Assembly (NCBI RefSeq): GCF_018320785.1
Contig: NC_054875.1
Span: 4,209,632-4,273,631 of the forward strand
DNA: 64,000 nt
From: Cheilinus undulatus
Lineage: Eukaryota > Chordata > Actinopteri > Labriformes > Labridae
Reading direction: 5' to 3'
Below the pieces are notes generated by a model. It ran no database searches, was not told where the DNA came from, and saw only the letters and a list, made by a program, of their open reading frames with translations. A program made the position numbers and the translations under genes. Shown one piece after another: positions 1 to 12,400 of this stretch (positions are counted from its first letter, which is position 1; each line of letters begins with the position of its first letter).

Positions 1-417
1 TGGACAGTTGAATCTGGAGAGGAAGCACAAAGACAAGGTTGAACTTGCATCAAAACCCACTTAATTCTTAGAGGGAAAGTTCATTTAGGCACAAGACCAC
101 TTGAGGCCTGATTTTGGCCCAGTATACTCCTAGATTGGGAGGTTCAAGGCTTATCGCAAGACATGTTATGTCTGAATTAGTGTTTCTAAGAGATCTTGTG
201 TCCGTGAAATCTTCACTGTGAAATCATTAACAGGTTTGACAGTCCCGTCTTCTTTGTCAGGAGGATAATAATGTTAAAAAATGGTCCAAATCTGTCATTA
301 AGTCTGGTGTCTCCCACATTTTTAAAACAGGCTAAAATTTATAAATCTTTGGAGGTACAGCCATACAAGATAAAAAAAAAGTCTTTCCACCCTAGGATTA
401 GTTAAACCAAGTCTTAC
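1..417 (-). other. asxl1 intron 11 (5' part)
   Basis: Intronic DNA after the donor at 417-416. No exon, repeat or RNA structure is recognised; the terminal ASXL1 exon does not start within these bases. Confidence 0.6.
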
Positions 418-3400
418 CCGGATAGGCGGCACCTTGGGCTCTTCTGTTGTCGGCTGCGGCTTCTCCGTACGGACACCGTCAATTGTGGTACGAAAGGACT
501 GACGGTCATCCAGCCGCGGCCTCTTTTCGGGAAAGCTGGAAAAGGCCTGAGCCTCGTCGGGCCTCCTCTTCTCCTTGAGCTGGGAGCTGGGAACGGGAGT
601 GGTGGCTGGGCTGGCTGAGGGGCTGCTCTCACGGCTGCTGGTGGCGGTGCCTCCGGTGATGGAGGTGACCACAGAGGCGGTGTCATCCAGGGGATCGGCC
701 GCAACCGCGGCACTGGATGACGCTGAAGAGGAAGAGGAGGAGTCCAAGCCTGCTGCAAAAGCTCCTTGTCTGTCTGAGGGGGAGGAGGGCGAGGAGGCTG
801 GTGAGGAGGCAGATGAAGAAGATGAGGAGGAGGAGGATGGGGAGGAGGTGGAGGCCAGAACGGGCGCGGCCTCCTCTGGGAGAAGGCGAGCTGTGACTTC
901 TGGCTCTTCGTTGGCGCTGGTGGAGGCAGGACTGGGGCTGGGGCTTGGAGTGGGTGTTGGAGTGGGTGTTGGAGTGGGTGTCGGAGTGGGAATGGGAGCT
1001 GGTAATGTGACCGGCTCTGGAGTGGGTGCAGGCTTTTCCTCTATCGTGGTGGTCTCAGCTGGGAGCTCCACGCCACACTCGGCCTGCAGCACCACCTCAC
1101 CTTGCACCACTGTGTTGTCGGACATGGGCGAGCCCATGGAGACTGCAGAGATGTCCAGAGCAGCGCTGTCTTCTGTGGTTTCTGTTGCCTGTATGGCTGG
1201 AGGAGTGGCCTTACAGAGGGTTCTGCGGGCCCGGCGGCGCAGATCAGCTCGCGTGCGTCTCCTCATCCGCCCGTCTCTCCTCCTCCGACCAACGCTGCGT
1301 CTCTTCGGTGTTGCAACTACAGCTACGTCACTTTCCAGCACCGTTGCTGCAACTTCACTGGCTTCACTGGCAGTCAGTTTAAGGGACTCCTCCTTAGTCA
1401 GACCAGACCTAAAGGTACACAAAACACAGTTTAGATTTTCATGAATTATCTGCATGTCCCAGTGACATGGCGAATACTTTAGTGGTTCTCAACTGGTCTA
1501 GCGTCAGAACCCAACACCTCCTGGATGAGAAGCTGTGAACCATATTAGTCTAACATCCAAATATTTTTATGAAAATGATGTATTTTGACTTGAGTTGGAA
1601 CAAAAGACACATCATAAAGAGATGGAGACATTTCCTTCAAAATAAAAGCCAGTTATAGACTTTTGCTACACATTTTTATCCAGGCATTCATCCACAACCC
1701 ACTGAAGAGGACTACCTGATCCACCCGGTCTACATTATAAATGAGACAGCAGGCACATGGAAGTAACAAAGTACAAGTACATGTCTTTAGATCAACGTAA
1801 AAGTGAACCACAAATCACTGACAGAACCTGATATGTCCTTTGTGTGAGTGGTGAAATCATGAAGTAAGTGGGGGTCTTACTTTTGCCCGTGGTACTCCTC
1901 AAAGAATTTCTCCTTCCATGCTTCAACCTTCTTCTCTTTCTCCATTTCCTGTCGGAATCGCACCTGCATCTCATGGGTGAACTCACCTAAAACAAAAAGA
2001 CAAAATGTTTAAGAAAGGAAACCTAACACGCCAGATAGACTATTGTATATATATCCATTGAATGGGATATATTTTGCATTGATGTAGAGAATCTCCCATA
2101 GAAAGCCTTGCAGTCAGCCTTGAAGCCAATGCCAGTTAGGAGAAGTGCAAAACATCTTCTCCACCAAGTTTTCAGTGTGGTTATTTGCTCTTCTTTTAAT
2201 AAAGATAGTTGTCCAGTACATTCAGGCTCATCACTTCACAAATGACTGTCTAGCTAGCAGCTTGCAGTACCACTAACGGACGATCCCATTTCTAGTCCTT
2301 AGCCCTTCCCCTTGGTTTTGCACATTCACGTCAAGTGAAGAGGTATCCCACTTATCTTTTGAATCAAGGGCTGAAGGCTACATAGCCCTCGAAATGAGGA
2401 TTTTTCAGGACCACATGAAACTGAGGGGTATGAAGAATTATGAAAAAATAATCTGTTACAGCTCTCTTTATTTTTTTGCTGTTAAAATAGGACATTCTTT
2501 TTGCAAAGGTCCCTGAATGGACAGTACAGAAGCATTTTTTTTGTTGTGCTCTTCTGACTTGTACAGCCATGTTACTGTTTTTGATCGCTTATGCACTTAC
2601 TTATCTTGTTATCCATCTTTACACACACTTAAACAGGGTAACTTTTAAGCTTTTACCATCACTTTTTTCATCTGTCGTACACCAATGACTTACCCTCTGC
2701 CAGCCGCTCCTTCCAGCTCTGAGAAGCGTGGGTGAAGAACTCATTGTTGAGAGCTGAACTGCTGAGTCGAGCCATCCCATCAGATCCAACCTGCAAGAAA
2801 AGACCACACCTATAGATACAGCAGCCTCTGGCACATGAAGTTAATCCAAAATCAGTTTGGGTCAACTCCATAAAATGCCAAAAGTACAAAAGTAAACAGC
2901 CCTGAAACAGTTTTCTGACTCCTGGATTTTTCCATGGTAAAACGTATTTTTTACACAAATTAAATGAGCCTTGATTTTCTACTGCAATTCCTTTTACTTT
3001 GCTCAAATATTGCCAGTTTCCATGCCAGCTTCTGATAACCCTAAATAGACTTACATCTATCAGTCACACTTGAAACTTTAAGCCCAACTAGAGCAAGGTT
3101 AAATATTTGGGACTTTTTCTTTAAACCCAGGAATTCATACATTTTGAAGAGCTTACAAAAGTCCATCTGCACACTTTCGTGTATTCGATTTTTAGTGATG
3201 TTGACAGCTGGAAAAAGATGCAGAGCACTGGGCTCTGTTAAGCTGTCCTCATAAAGATGAAGATACTGGGTTCTAATACTCTGTGGCAGGAACATTACAG
3301 TATTCAAGGTCTCTTTAGAAAAAGTGGCTAAATTGTGAGTAGAAAAACCAACATACCAGTCTGTCCACTTCTGGCAGCAGCTGCAGAAGCTGCTGTTGTG

Positions 3401-6400
3401 AGTGTGCAGGAAACGCTGAGAAGGTCCGAACGTTGATGAGCGCTCTGATATTTGTGTTGACCAGGATGGAGCCTGGTGTTTCAAAGTCTACATCAACTCC
3501 TCCTCGACTTCTTTTCATGGGTCCTACACACAAAAAACACACATTTAACAGAAGTGCTTAACCGATGTCAGAGGTTTTTGCAACTCATTATGTCTGCGTT
3601 TAAATACAGCTGGGAAAGCACGGTCCATACCTGAGGGGACGTGCTCTCCGTTGACTTTAAGAGGGGTGAGGACAACACGAGGCATCATGACTGCTTTCTT
3701 TCTCTGTCTTCCTGACTGTAGAAACACAGGGCAGATAATCCTACAGTCAGTATGTTTTCCTGACTGGTCGCTTTCATTCTTGCCTTATTGAACTCATGCT
3801 TTAATACTTATTGTAAAGATGGAGTAGTCAGTCTTTCCTGCTGGTTGCTGACCTGTCTGGAGCGACTCAATCTGGTCTGGGCATGTGAAGCGTGTTGGGC
3901 CTGCTGTGCCTCCAAGCGTCCTTGCTGTCCTGCTGATCTGCTGAGGCGGGTCTGAGGCTGGTTGATGGGAGGCTGCAGCTCCGTGGAGCCAGAGGCGCTG
4001 GATGAGCTCTCATCTACAGAGGCTTCAAGGCAGAGAAAATATACTTTATTGCTCTGAAACAAACTCAGTTACAGAGTGGAGTAACTTTAAAAAAGATGTC
4101 AAGAAAGGATGAGATGGTGAAGATCGATATATGTCTTTACATCAACTTCTTTCTGCTCATTCTCCATGACGCCCCATCGCTATCTGGGACATTGTAGGCA
4201 GTAAGAGCTCACCCAGTAAACTGGACTGCACTAACTGTGACTGGAATGGCACTGGATGTTAAAAATAACCCTCTAGTGTGTGTAATGTGAGGTCGCTGCT
4301 GTGTGGCGTTACCGTCATTGTCTCCGCTGGCAGCTGCGTTGGTCTCGGTGGAGTCGCAGCTCTCCTGCTCTGTGGCCTCTGTGGGTCCGGTCGAGGCTAC
4401 AGCTGAGCCGGCTGCCGGAGTGCTGCTTGAGGCTGGAGCCCCCGTTCCTCCAGCAGACTCTGTCGGTGTCTCTGTCTCTGATGTTGACTTTGTCCACTGG
4501 AGGGCGTTCTTCTACAGAGTGTAAATAAGCACAGAGTTAGGACTTCTCTCTTCTTCTGCAGAACAGTTCATGCTCTTAGTTTCATTTGAGGCTGTGCATC
4601 AAGTCTAACAACACAGGAGTACAAAGTGATGTGCGACTGATTATCTCTTTGCTGTTTAAAAATCCATTTAACCCTTTAAATAAAGCTTCGCTAAGAGTAA
4701 ATACCATGACGTTTGAGTACCTTGAGAGTAAACAGGCTCATCCGTCCAGGCAGCTTGAAGAAGATGCTGTTCTTGACTCGGTCTCCCCTCACCTGGGAGT
4801 GCAACATGGTGACCAGGCAGGCCAGAGGAGCTGTGCCACTGCACACCACATAAAAACACACAGTTATATTCAAATAGAATGTAAGTGATTGGAAAGAGCT
4901 TGTTGGACTGAAGGAAAAAAGCTTGAGGATGCAATAGTTTTGCCTAGTTTTCATATCTATTTATCATTAAGCTTGCAATGACAGTCATCATCCATGCTTT
5001 ACTAAGACAACTTTCTCCCAGGGTATATCATAAGTAAATTAAAGCTTTGAGGACTATGTTCACCATAAACACTTTATGGATATCCTCATAAAAAGGGGCA
5101 AAAATTCCCTCAGTTACATCTGGTTGTGTAGGCAATGCTGCAAATAGCATGGCTGTTTAAGTGTTATATAATATCTGTGCATCATTGTGATTGACATGAA
5201 TTGTTGGCTCCAGAGTTTGTCTAACGTTAGAGGTATTCTTATTCATGCCAAACATTGAGCCAAGAGTAGGCATGTATTTTCATGGAGTCACTGAATAAAG
5301 AAGGAGGGGTTTTCTTACACAAGAGAAGAAAAAAAGAGCTTATAATAAAGGTTAACCTACCTCCTGTTTAGGCCAACAGCAGGCCGGGTGAAGAAAGGAT
5401 GCCATATAAAAGGAAATAAAAAAACTGAGTTAGAAAAGTATTAACCAAAACTACAGAAAACAATCTATCATTAGATTTTAACTGTCAACATTCATGTGCA
5501 TTTCTGACGATGCACATTAAAGACACAAAAAGGAGATTCTTTATTCAAGGTTTGGCCAAACAGATGTTTTAGGCCCAATTAGGTCTGATTTGCACCCTCC
5601 ATGTCCAGATAATCTGAAGTATGCTGTGCCAATATTTAAATTCAGCTGCTCCCTGCCATTTCCTAGTCCATATCAAACATAAAACCAAGATCCCTGTGCA
5701 CGAGGGCATGGCAATTACTCGAAAATTAGATAAAATCGCAATATGGCCTGCTGCAATTTTCAAATTGCAAAAGGTGCAATATTTCTTTGACCTGAAATTT
5801 GATTCAAAATACCAGTTTTAAATTTGTTTTTGCAGTAGAAATGTTATGCATGACACATCATGCAGTCATTTAGGTGCCATTTTTTTAATAGTCTTCCATA
5901 AATCCTACCTTCTTCATTTTTGTGCTTTTTTCTCATTAAATATAAGAATGACAAAAAACCCGTCAATGCAATACTTCATATCCATTTGCAATACGAGTCT
6001 TAATCATCAGAATTAGACACTAATAAAGAATTGTTCAGATTGTTTAGGAATAAAAGAAGGTTAAGGAATAACCACATATCAAATCGTAATTGCAATATGA
6101 GGGAAACAAATAATTTGATTATTTTCCAAAATCGTTCAGCCCTACCATGCACAGCCCAGGTAGTCAGGTGATGGTCGGTAGCAGGTCCAAAATAAACAAG
6201 AGAAATAATCTGCCACACACTGAAACTGACTTTAGTTAGCCTTTATTATAATAAAAGGTAAAGCTATGTCAATTTCAGTATGCGTCAGATTATTTCTCTC
6301 CATATCGAACATGTTTAATGTTGGGACTGTTACAGCTCACAAATAACAGTTTTACATTCATCTCTGCCAGGATTTCATTGATATTCCTTTCTACGATTTG

Positions 6401-9400
6401 ATTTTGCTGCTATTAAAAGGTACCAGACAGTCTGTTGAAGATGTCCACCATGTTTGTTTCTCTTCTGAAGCTTCTGTGAGATCTGTTGACTCCACACTAC
6501 GCAATTGTCTTACAGTCTGGCTGAATCCTCTATTGTGAGTGTTTAAAAGATTAAAATATTAAAAATCTGTTAAGACCAGAGCTCCTGGTCTTACTACACT
6601 CTTGTGAGGCCTTGATGTTGGCTTATGGCCAGAGATGCCAACTGGGCTCCTTTGTGAGGACTTCTCTTTGGTGCGTTACGGGTATTGTTAGCAAGCCTGT
6701 GTGTCTAATATTGACGTGTTTAGGAGAGTCTGGATGGGAGGGGTCATCTGCTGGGTTACAGAAGCAGTAGCTGCGCTTTTACCGGCACCCAGTATGCTTT
6801 CCCAGGCCAGATCCAGCTCACAGCATACTGGGGGCCCAGGACCCAGTGGGCTGGTCCAGGTCCAGGGCTGGATGATGGCCAATAGGAGGCCAGGGCAGGG
6901 CCGGACCAAGGCTGACATGGCAAAGTGCTGAACCGGCATATGCCCAACATTTTAATAAGTTGGCTGTTATAATTAAAGTTATAACATGAAATAACCAAAA
7001 ATTAGATGTTTAGGGATAAAATAAAGGTTTGCTGCTTTGGCTGACAGGATGTCTTTGAGCCCGACAGCCTGGGCGGAGCTTCAGGCTGGATCAGGTCTTG
7101 GGCTGACACGCTGGTTCCCAGCTTGGGCAGGGAATCTAACCTTGTTGTAACGGTCCTTAAGTCTGTATTGCCCCACGTTTTTAAAATCTGTGATGATTTG
7201 AACATCGTCTGTGTGTCGCTGGCCTTACTCGTAGTCTAACCACGCAGAATTAAAACTTTGCCAATTTTTATTATAATTCACTTTCATTATTTTTACTGTA
7301 GTGGGAACTTTTTTTGCAAGTTGGTGGAGTATGGACATTTAAATTAAAACAGCAGCAGTAGGAAAATTTAGTGGAGGTGGTCGCCTTATCTCTAAAACAT
7401 GCAAGAAACCCTGCAACTAACACTGAGTGATGTTCTTTAAATTTAAAATCTTAAATCATAGCACCTCAGTGTTGATCAAAGAAAATGGTTAATGTTGCTG
7501 TGAGCCGTATTCAGTGCCTTTACAGTCAGGATGAAATGGAACAAAGTTCACAGTGTTACTGCACTGCGTTGGACTTTTTATTCTACACACCATGTACAGC
7601 TCTGACACAAAAAACTTTTATTTCAAAAGGGTACAGGTAAAAGCTGTAAATGCATCAAAATGGTGCAGTGAGCAGCAGAAGCCGGTGAGGCTTTCATTAA
7701 ACTGTGTAAGGCTGCTGTAAACTCGTGTGTCTGTGTGGGTTTGTATCTGTGCTCGTGTCTTTGTGCTTCTTACCGCATCTCCTTCAGCCCCTTGGTCTGG
7801 ATGACGTGGAGGATTTGTTTTGGAGTCATGGGTGCATCGGAGAAGTTCTCCAATACCTAGAACACATCAATATTTTTAGCACATGGACTGAGAAAAGATC
7901 TGCACCAAGAACTCAAGCAACAAGACGACAAAAGAGCAACCTAGACTCATAAACAATCGTCTCTGACAGTTTCTTTAAGCTCCAGGTTTATGAGAGAAAG
8001 GCTTTTTCTTCTTCTTCATGTAAAGTATTTAATCATGGATCAAAATCTGGAAAATCCTTTCACTGCTTAGACAAAGAACAAGGATGCATCTGTGATAAGC
8101 TGCAAATAATATCAGCCTGGTTAGTATTTAGATCAGTGGCTGAGTGGGTGTTGGGGTCAGTTCTGACACATTTTAGACATAGAAGGACTCAATTCCAAGG
8201 TTTCATTTATCTATTAGAAAAACTGCTTTTCTTTCAGTGATTTAAGAGTGGTTCTTAAGTCTATGTTCACTTTAGGGAGGCTCAGATCAGCTAGATTAGA
8301 TTGGCATCTGTACCAGTAGGGCTAACATACTGAACTTAATTCTGCCTTTACTGTACATCTCTGTCTGTCAGTTATGTCAGGGTCTAAGCAGCAGCATGTG
8401 GAGGCTAAATGAAGGGAGCTAAAACAATCAGTTAATTTGAAGCTTTTTTTAAATCGAGCATTTTCACATCAGGCACAACTTAGCCTTGCCCAAGTGTGAC
8501 TGCTACCCCCCTCCTCTCCCCTGCTGGTCTGCTTTCCCAGCAGTAACATTGTTCTGTGCTTGAGAGTACTTGTGTTTTTGCAAATCCACTAAATGGCAGA
8601 AAGAATAAGGAGCTAGCAACGGTCAACATTTATTTATGCTCTTTGGACAATGGCATCCATCCTGCAGGCCACCGTGGGTGTTTTTGTTGTTTGTGGGATG
8701 CTAGAAACAGCCCTCTTCCTACTTCCACACCTGTCGTGCAGTTCAGAGGATAAAAGAAGCAGCAGCCTGCACAGATGCAATGGTTTTTGAAGGGACAGGA
8801 GACTCGCTGATGAGTACCCAGAATTTTGTTAAAGTTGCGTAGGTAGGTACCATCATCAAGTGGACTTGGACATATTGCAGGAATACGGTTCTCTTGTGTT
8901 CTCACTGATTGAATGAACCAGACTTTATGGTCAAGTGTACTTAGATCTGGGGCCAGGTACCTCATGTGAAACCACACTAAGAAATCCTAGAAATATGTGT
9001 AAAATTTGTGAACTCTTTTGTTTGTTTCAGTCGGCAAGGAATATTTATTCTAAGTGTTATACTGCCCGACACAAAAGAGGATGCATGTGTCTTCCACAAA
9101 GTGAAGGTTTTAATCTAACATTAGCATTAGATGAAGCCTCAGCAAGGACAAATACCAAAAAACTGGAACTGGATGATTTAGGTGGGTACACGCCTAATTT
9201 CACTTCAGGAGCCTGCACAATGTTTGCCTCCTGGTGCATGAGCTGGTGGAACAGTATTATACAAACTGATTTTAACCAAAGTCTTCATTTCTAGTGTGAG
9301 CCAGCGGTGCAATCTCCACAAATTATATAAAAACATCCACTAAATGGATTTAAACAGTTCAAGAATTCTGTCATGGGGTTCTAAAGTCTGATATTCCCAC

Positions 9401-12400
9401 AGAGCAGCATGACGACACAATTGTGAAATCTTCCCATTTCTCTTTTAGCTTACACATACAATTCTAATTCCTTCCCTTGATATTCAGAAACTAAAAACTT
9501 AAGAAAAGGGTGCTGGACTGATAACAGATGCAGATTTCTTTCCTCTTTTTCTAAACCCTGCAAGATGAAGAAAGGAAGAATCTCCACAAAAATATACATG
9601 CCTGAAAAGGGGTTATGCATAAACGACAAACTGTGTGCACTGTTTATTTTCTCATACATCATTTAAAATGTCTGAGAAGAATTGGGCAGTAAGACGCTCC
9701 GTCATTGGGTGATGAGTTGACTGACAAGCCTCATGTAATTAACATATTTTAGAGAATAACCTCTAATTCAGATGTAAAATTGGTAAACAAAAGATCCATG
9801 AAAGTATATCAAATTGTACAGCGTATGTGCTTGACTGCACATAGATTTATTGGCCTATAATAAGGGCTAAGGAGTTAGTATTATGAGCTGCAGCTGTGAT
9901 TCCACTGCAAAAAAGTACCTGCTTCCTTTCATTTACATCATCTGACTGCAGGTACTATCAAACTGTCTGGAACTGTTTTTACAAATGCCAGAAATATTCA
10001 TTTTTAAAATAAACACTGGCCCTCAGAGATTACGATATCATCAGAACCTTATCGGTACTTAACAGATATTCACTTAAAAAGTGAATTATTGTTTCAGCAG
10101 ATATTAAAATTTCTGACTATAAAAATATCAGCTGTAAATGCTGACCACATGAACAAAGAATGTAGTGTCATTTTAGGCTCGACTTTCTGATCTATCTTAG
10201 CTCTTTTCTTTATTCATCATTATTTCTTACTCTTTAAAATGTGTTTTAAGGGGTAAACTTTGTGAACGCTCATTCCAAAGTTAAGGTTGTGTTTTGAAGA
10301 TTGAAGTCTGAGGTCTAAATCACATTTCTGATGACATTTCTATTGATATCAGTTAGGGCTGAACGATTTGGGAAAATAATGTAATTGCATTTTTTTTCCT
10401 CAGTATTGCAATCTGATATGCAATTATTACTTAAGTTCCTTATATTATGTTTTTAATTTTTTTTTACCCACAAACAAAAGCAATAAATCATTCTACATTA
10501 TAACCAACACAATAGTAGATAGAACTAGGGCTGAATAATATCTAATTGTGAAGAATTTGACTTGTATTGAAAATTGGATAGGAACTGATATACTGAAGGG
10601 TGTTATATTTTTTTTATTCTCATATTTAATATGAAAAAAATACAAAAAAGTAGGATTTTTGTAGACTATTAAAAAAAATGCCTGTGGATGATTGCCTGAT
10701 ATGTAATGCATAACATCTCTGCAGCAAAAAATGTTTTAAAAACTTGTATTTTGACACAATTTCAGATCAAATAAATATTGCACCTTCTGCAATTTGAAAA
10801 TTGCAGCAGGCCATATTGCGATTTAATCTAATTTTCGATTAATTGCCGAGCCCTAATATGAGTATATTGACTAAATATATTTGTTAATATTGGCATATCA
10901 GATAACTGCAAAACTCCAATATTGTGTCTCCCTATTGGTTTCCACAAAATAGTGGTTCATTAGCTCTATTATCTATTAAATCCATGTGCATCTACAATTA
11001 TTCATCAATAAACTGATTTAAAGAAATATATATTGGCAATCATTTAAATGATTGGTAAATCATTTCTGTTATTCTCAAGCAAAGACGTCAAACATTTCCT
11101 TATTCGACCCTCTAAATTTAAGGATTTGCTGTGACACTCTGACATTTAAGTCGGTAAATAAAGCGACTCTGGGTTCTGGACAAATGGAGTAAGGATACCA
11201 ACATTAAACAATCTGTACAATCTGTATTATTTTTTTATGATTTGCAGTGTTTAATCAACAAAGCTTTAGAAATCAACAGACCACGAGACTGCAGGGAAAC
11301 TGTCACACTGAATAAACTGCACAAATAGACTGGAAATATTTCAGTTCCGAAATGTTGCTGATGGATATAATTTGTAGTCGGGCTGAACGATTTCAGAAAA
11401 TAATCTAATTGTGATTATCTTTTCCAATATTGCAATTTGATATGCAATTTTTTTAGTTCCTTATACTATGCATTTTCAACCAACCCAAACAATAAATAAT
11501 TCCATACTTTAACCAGCGCAATACTAAAAAGATACAACTAGGGCTGTATTTCTAAAAAATACTTAATTGCAATTATCTGCACTCTTATTGCAAATTATAC
11601 ATGAATTGTTGTGCTAAAGGGAATCATAGTATTTATGTTTAGATCATTTTGATGTAGAGAAACCTCTACAGAAACAAGAAAAATATGATGCGCTGCACAC
11701 AGTTCAGGCCTCCATGTCAGGCATTGACTCTTACATATTGTTGCCATCATCATTGTTTGACATGTTTACCTGCCTGATCACATCACCATCACAGCTTTTT
11801 AACTGGCTCCCTGTGGTGAAAGTGAATAAACAGGCCAACACCTATACTTCTGCAGAGAATTTATAAAAAAATGACTGAAGTCCTTATTTTCTGCCACTTT
11901 TTTCACTTTGATCAACAACACCTAATACACACGTTTTAATCTGATAACTCTGAGCTACTGTCATTCCAAATTCAGGGGAATTTCAGACATGATATTTTGT
12001 ATAAGGCAGGGCGGCTGCAGGACTACCCTGGATGGGTTTGCACAGGTGTCGGGTCACACCTGTGATGCCCTCACAGGAAAGCGATCAGCTTTCTTTAAGG
12101 AATCATGCGTGATGAACACTGCTCGCTGGTATGAAAATACTATCTCAAACTCGGGCTGAATGGATAGGCGGCAATTTCTAACATAAGAATGTAGTAGTGT
12201 GTAAACAAATTTATCATATGATCTTATGTTACATACAACTAGACTGCATAGGTGAAAGGCAGGCTCAGGAAGTTGGAATAAGTATTTCTGTTTTACAGTT
12301 GAATTGTTCATGTATGTGATTATAATATTAGATTAGTCTGAAGTTGCTACTGTGATTGTTGATTGTTTTGTGTTGCGGTTTTCAGGGAGAGCCAGGGCAG

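Noticed and set aside
575..1444. 289-codon plus-strand open frame
   Set aside because: It is the antisense shadow of asxl1 exon 11. Gly-Val and Glu-Glu runs come from the reverse of the PT and Ser repeats; the minus strand has the conserved ASXL1 blocks.
2668..3006. Extended minus-strand frame around asxl1 exon 9
   Set aside because: Only 2694-2790 is exon; the flanks contain acceptor and donor sites and no family similarity.
6787..6832. Inverted repeat CCCAGTATGCT/AGCATACTGGG in a GC-richer patch
   Set aside because: Only 11 bp with a 23-base spacer, no repeats of it elsewhere seen, and no open frame or motif to explain it.
8935..9294. 119-codon plus-strand frame in asxl1 intron 1
   Set aside because: Cys-rich by chance; no spacing of zinc ligands, no homology noticed, overlapping minus frame equally open.
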